DNA of 7,696 nt, from NCBI GenBank assembly GCA_030648135.1, contig JAUSIF010000328.1, positions 1 through 7,696 of the forward strand. The letters run 5' to 3'. Shown piece after piece: positions 4,911-7,696 of the stretch. Source of the stretch: Xanthobacteraceae bacterium (GTDB lineage Bacteria > Pseudomonadota > Alphaproteobacteria > Rhizobiales > Xanthobacteraceae). How positions within the stretch are numbered: the first letter of the stretch is position 1; each line of letters opens with the position of its first letter. Position numbers and translations under genes: made by a program. Under the pieces are notes generated by a model, which was given only the letters and a program-made list of their open reading frames with translations, ran no database searches and was not told where the DNA came from.

Positions 4911-6512
4911 ATGTTGCACTTCTCCCGCTGGAAGGCTTTGGCGATCGTGTTCGTCTCGGCCTTCCTGTGTCTGCTCACGGTGCCGAACTTCATCCCGTCG
5001 CAGGCGCTGCAGTCGATGCCCTCGTTCCTGCAGCGCAAGATGGTGCTCGGCCTCGATCTGCAGGGCGGCTCCCATATTCTGCTCGAGGTCGACGTCAAGG
5101 CGCTGCAGAAGGAAAAAACCGAGAATCTGCGCGACGACGTGCGCCGCGTGATGCGCGATGCGAGGATCGGCTATACCGGGCTTTCGATCCAGGGCTTGAC
5201 CGTCCAGCTCCGCATCCGCGAGCCGAAAGACATTCCCGAGGCGCTGCGCAAGTTGCGCGAACTGTCTTCGCCGATCGGCGGGGTGTTCTCCGGCTCCAGC
5301 TTGCGCGATATCGATGTCTCCGACGCCAGCGGTGGCCTGATCCAGCTCGCCGTGACCGAGCCCGGGCTGCGCGACCGCATCCGCCGGGCGGTGGACCAGT
5401 CGATCGAGATCGTCCGCCGCCGGGTCGACGAGCTCGGCACCGTCGAGCCCTTGATCCAGCGTCAGGGCGCCGACCGCGTGCTGGTGCAGGTGCCGGGGCT
5501 GCAGGATCCCGCCCGCCTCAAGGAATTGCTGGGCAAGACCGCCAAGCTTACCTTCCGCATGGTCGATCTGACCATGCCGCCGCAACAGGCGATGGAAGGC
5601 CGCCCGCCGGCCGAATCCGAAGTGCTGATGTCGAGCGACCGGCCGCCGCAGCCCTATCTGATCGAGAAGCGGGTGGTGGTGTCGGGCGAGGAGCTCACCG
5701 ACTCCCAGCCCGGATTCGACTCGCGCACGAACGAGCCGGTCGTCAATTTCCGCTTCAACAACGCCGGCGCGCGCCGCTTCGCCACCGCCACCCAGGAGAA
5801 CGTCGGCCGCCCGTTCGCCATCATTCTCGACAACGAGGTGATCTCGGCGCCGGTGATCCGCGAGCCGATCATCAGCGGCGCCGGCCAGATCAGCGGCAGC
5901 TTCACCGTCCAGGCGGCGAACGATCTCTCCATTCTGTTGCGCGCCGGCGCCTTGCCGGCCCCGCTCACCATCATCGAGGAGCGCACCGTCGGCGCCGGCC
6001 TCGGCCAGGACTCCATCGAAGCCGGCATCCGCGCGGCCTATCTCGGTACCGTGCTGGTGGTGGTGTTCATGTTCGCGACCTATGGCCTGTTCGGCCTGTT
6101 CGCCAACATCGCGGTGGCGGTGAACGTCGGCATGATCATCGGCATCCTGTCGCTGTTGCAGGCGACGCTGACCATGCCGGGCATCGCCGGGATCGTGCTC
6201 ACCGTCGGCATCGCGGTGGATTCCAACGTGCTGATCTACGAGCGCATCCGCGAGGAGGTGCGCGCCGGCCGCTCGCCCATCGCCGCGCTCGACGCCGGCT
6301 TCACCCAGGCTTTGCGCACGATCCTGGATTCGAACATCACCACCTTCATCGCCGCGGCGGTACTGTTCTATATCGGCACCGGCGCGGTAAAGGGCTTTGC
6401 GGTGACGCTCGGCATCGGCATTCTCACCACCCTGTTCACCGCCTTCACCATGACCCGGCTGATCGTGGCGACCTGGGTGTGGTGGTGGCGGCCGACCCGC
6501 ATTCCAATGTGA
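4911..6512 (+). CDS. secD: Protein translocase subunit SecD
   Basis: SecD is an inner-membrane RND-superfamily protein that forms a complex with SecF and uses the proton gradient to help complete protein export by SecYEG-SecA. The 533 residues show the expected order: a first membrane segment (about 8-25), the signature GLDLQGG (47-53), a large periplasmic region (about 54-365) containing the P1 head and base, then five membrane segments from about 375 to 526. GIAVDSNVLIYERIREE (433-449) is the conserved fourth-segment motif; D437 is the likely proton-relay aspartate by analogy with Thermus SecDF. The C-terminus is a short WVWWWRPTR tail. AGGGG at 4899-4903 lies 7 nt before the ATG. The protein is separate from SecF, unlike the fused SecDF of some bacteria, and is shorter than E. 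coli SecD (about 615 residues), as in other alphaproteobacteria. It lies between yajC and secF in one operon. Confidence 0.97.
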   Translation: MLHFSRWKALAIVFVSAFLCLLTVPNFIPSQALQSMPSFLQRKMVLGLDLQGGSHILLEVDVKALQKEKTENLRDDVRRVMRDARIGYTGLSIQGLTVQLRIREPKDIPEALRKLRELSSPIGGVFSGSSLRDIDVSDASGGLIQLAVTEPGLRDRIRRAVDQSIEIVRRRVDELGTVEPLIQRQGADRVLVQVPGLQDPARLKELLGKTAKLTFRMVDLTMPPQQAMEGRPPAESEVLMSSDRPPQPYLIEKRVVVSGEELTDSQPGFDSRTNEPVVNFRFNNAGARRFATATQENVGRPFAIILDNEVISAPVIREPIISGAGQISGSFTVQAANDLSILLRAGALPAPLTIIEERTVGAGLGQDSIEAGIRAAYLGTVLVVVFMFATYGLFGLFANIAVAVNVGMIIGILSLLQATLTMPGIAGIVLTVGIAVDSNVLIYERIREEVRAGRSPIAALDAGFTQALRTILDSNITTFIAAAVLFYIGTGAVKGFAVTLGIGILTTLFTAFTMTRLIVATWVWWWRPTRIPM

Positions 6513-6541
6513 TCGCGCCTTGAGAGTGACCTAACGAAACC

Positions 6542-7498
6542 ATGCGCCTGCTTCGCATCATACCGGACGACACCCGCTTCGACTTCATGCGCTTCCGGCG
6601 CGTGAGCTTCCCGATATCGGCGACGCTCTCGATCCTGGCGCTGGCCGCCTATTTCCACTTCGGGCTTAATCTCGGCATCGATTTCAAGGGCGGCACGCTG
6701 ATGGAGGTGCAGTCGAAGACCGGCAGCGTCGACATGGCGCGCATGCGGGCGACGCTGGAGGGACTGCATCTCGGCGAGGTACAGCTGCAGGAATTCGGCG
6801 GGCGCGGCGAGGTGCTGATCCGCATCGCCCAGCAGCCGGGCGGCGAAGCGGCCCAGCAACAGGTCGTGGTCAAGGTGCGGGGCGTGCTCGGCGACAGCGT
6901 CGAATACCGGCGCGTCGAGGTGGTGGGCCCGCGTGTCTCGCAGGAGTTGCTCGGCTACGGCACCCTCGGCATCGTGCTCGCCATTCTCTCGATCCTGATC
7001 TATCTGTGGTTCCGCTTCGAATGGCAGTTCGCGCTCGGCGCCATGATCGCGAACGTGCACGATCTGGTGCTCACCATCGGCTTCATGTGCGTGACCCAGA
7101 TCGACTTCGACCTCACCAGCATCGCGGCGCTGCTCACGATTCTCGGCTATTCGCTGAACGACACCGTGGTGATCTATGACCGCATCCGCGAGATGCTGCG
7201 GAGATACAAGAAGCTGCCGATGGCGGCGCTCCTGAACATCTCGATCAATTCGACGCTCTCGCGTTCCATCGTCACCCACGTGACGGTCACGCTGGCGCTG
7301 CTCGCGCTGCTTCTATTCGGCGGCCATGCCATTCACAGCTTCACCGCCACCATGATGTTCGGCGTGGTGCTGGTCGGCACCTATACCTCGGTGTTCATCG
7401 CCGCTCCCATGCTGATCTATCTCGGCGTCGGCGTAGGACGCGTCGAGAGCGTCGACGCGGCCGAGCATGCGGAAGCCGCCGCCAAGGCGGGCGTTTGA
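6542..7498 (+). CDS. secF: Protein translocase subunit SecF
   Basis: SecF is the partner of SecD in the proton-driven export complex in the inner membrane. The 318-residue protein begins with a short cytoplasmic segment, the first membrane segment (about 22-40) and the signature LGIDFKGG (44-51). A small periplasmic domain follows (about 52-135, ending in VVGP), then five membrane segments from about 138 to 296. The fourth-segment motif GYSLNDTVVIYDRIRE (202-217) includes the conserved Asp at 207. The C-terminal 20 residues are Ala/Glu-rich and cytoplasmic. The start lies 29 nt after secD; a weak GAGAG at 6522-6526 is 15 nt upstream, which is far, so initiation may lean on the upstream gene. 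The length is normal and no frameshift is seen. The Mth938-like gene begins 2 nt after its stop. Confidence 0.97.
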   Translation: MRLLRIIPDDTRFDFMRFRRVSFPISATLSILALAAYFHFGLNLGIDFKGGTLMEVQSKTGSVDMARMRATLEGLHLGEVQLQEFGGRGEVLIRIAQQPGGEAAQQQVVVKVRGVLGDSVEYRRVEVVGPRVSQELLGYGTLGIVLAILSILIYLWFRFEWQFALGAMIANVHDLVLTIGFMCVTQIDFDLTSIAALLTILGYSLNDTVVIYDRIREMLRRYKKLPMAALLNISINSTLSRSIVTHVTVTLALLALLLFGGHAIHSFTATMMFGVVLVGTYTSVFIAAPMLIYLGVGVGRVESVDAAEHAEAAAKAGV

Positions 7499-7500
7499 GC

Positions 7501-7696
7501 GTGGGCGAGCCCGCCCGCGAGCCGCATTATCCGGGACGCGCGGCGATCGAGGGCTACGGCGCGAATGGCTTCCGCTTCGCCGGCATGTCGCACCAGGGAT
7601 CGATTTTGGCGCTGCCGGGCGGGGTCTGGGCCTGGCCGCCGCGAACGCCCGCCGAGATCGACGAGGCGAGTTTGGCGCGCGTCATCGCCGCGCGGG
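7501..7696 (+). CDS. Mth938-like (DUF498) domain protein, 5' part only
   Basis: Only the first 65 codons are inside the window; the gene runs off the right edge. The frame starts with GTG at 7501, two bases after the secF stop, so it is probably translated as part of the yajC-secDF transcript. The segment IEGYGANGFRFAGMSHQGSI (residues 16-35), followed by LALPGGVWAW, matches the opening of the Mth938-like fold, a small cytoplasmic domain also found in the mitochondrial assembly factor NDUFAF3. In alphaproteobacteria this gene commonly follows secF. Its bacterial function is not established; a role in assembling respiratory complex I has been suggested from the eukaryotic homologue. No strong ribosome binding site is visible, so the exact start is uncertain. 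Confidence 0.85.
   Translation, partial: MGEPAREPHYPGRAAIEGYGANGFRFAGMSHQGSILALPGGVWAWPPRTPAEIDEASLARVIAAR

Noticed and set aside
4803..5585. Minus-strand frame antisense to secD
   Set aside because: Antisense shadow with His/Gln/Asp-rich composition; no start signals or domains.
4967..6523. Long plus-strand frame of 518 codons inside secD
   Set aside because: Arg/His-rich shadow of secD; the real frame carries all SecD motifs and a good ribosome binding site.
6368..7279. Minus-strand frame antisense to secF
   Set aside because: His/Glu/Arg-rich antisense shadow; no domain and no start signal.
1..7696. CRISPR array, insertion sequence, prophage, toxin-antitoxin or defence genes
   Set aside because: No regularly spaced repeats, transposase, terminal inverted repeats with target duplication, or relevant protein domains are visible. 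The gene content is housekeeping and envelope-related.

Overview
The window looks like a chromosomal segment from a GC-rich alphaproteobacterium, most likely of the order Hyphomicrobiales (Rhizobiales; Xanthobacteraceae- or Bradyrhizobium-like). The basis is the high GC content, the gene order yajC-secD-secF followed by an Mth938-like (DUF498) gene, and a DUF815 AAA ATPase gene a short distance away. That neighbourhood is familiar to me from this order. The assignment rests on family recognition by eye, not on a search.

Layout. Positions 1-414 hold no gene I can support. The first ~300 bases are very GC-rich and full of short perfect inverted repeats; 300-414 is more AT-rich. From 415 to 4298 every gene is on the minus strand. 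Read in the direction of transcription they are: a TPR-containing lipoprotein (4298-3426); a DUF815 ATPase (3330-2437) with a small lipoprotein of unknown function 3 nt behind it (2433-2101); a secreted c-type cytochrome with an extra C-terminal domain (1947-1258) overlapping a secreted DUF411 metal-binding-type protein (1264-812); and a small PsiF-like periplasmic protein (648-415). From 4505 to the right edge everything is on the plus strand: yajC, secD, secF and the start of an Mth938-like gene. The 206-bp gap 4299-4504 separates the two directions and carries a good promoter candidate for the sec operon.

How the genes work together. YajC, SecD and SecF form the accessory membrane complex of the Sec translocon, which uses the proton gradient to help pull proteins out on the periplasmic side. 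Five of the six minus-strand products appear to be exported or lipidated, so they are predicted Sec clients. The cytochrome and the DUF411 protein look like one periplasmic redox/metal unit: their stop and start codons overlap. The ATPase and the small lipoprotein also look translationally coupled, but their joint function is unknown.

Most of the window is ordinary conserved chromosome. I see no mobile element, CRISPR array, tRNA, rRNA or phage gene. The points most worth following up are the structured, gene-free DNA at 1-297, the uncharacterised C-terminal domain of the cytochrome, and the ATPase/lipoprotein pair.
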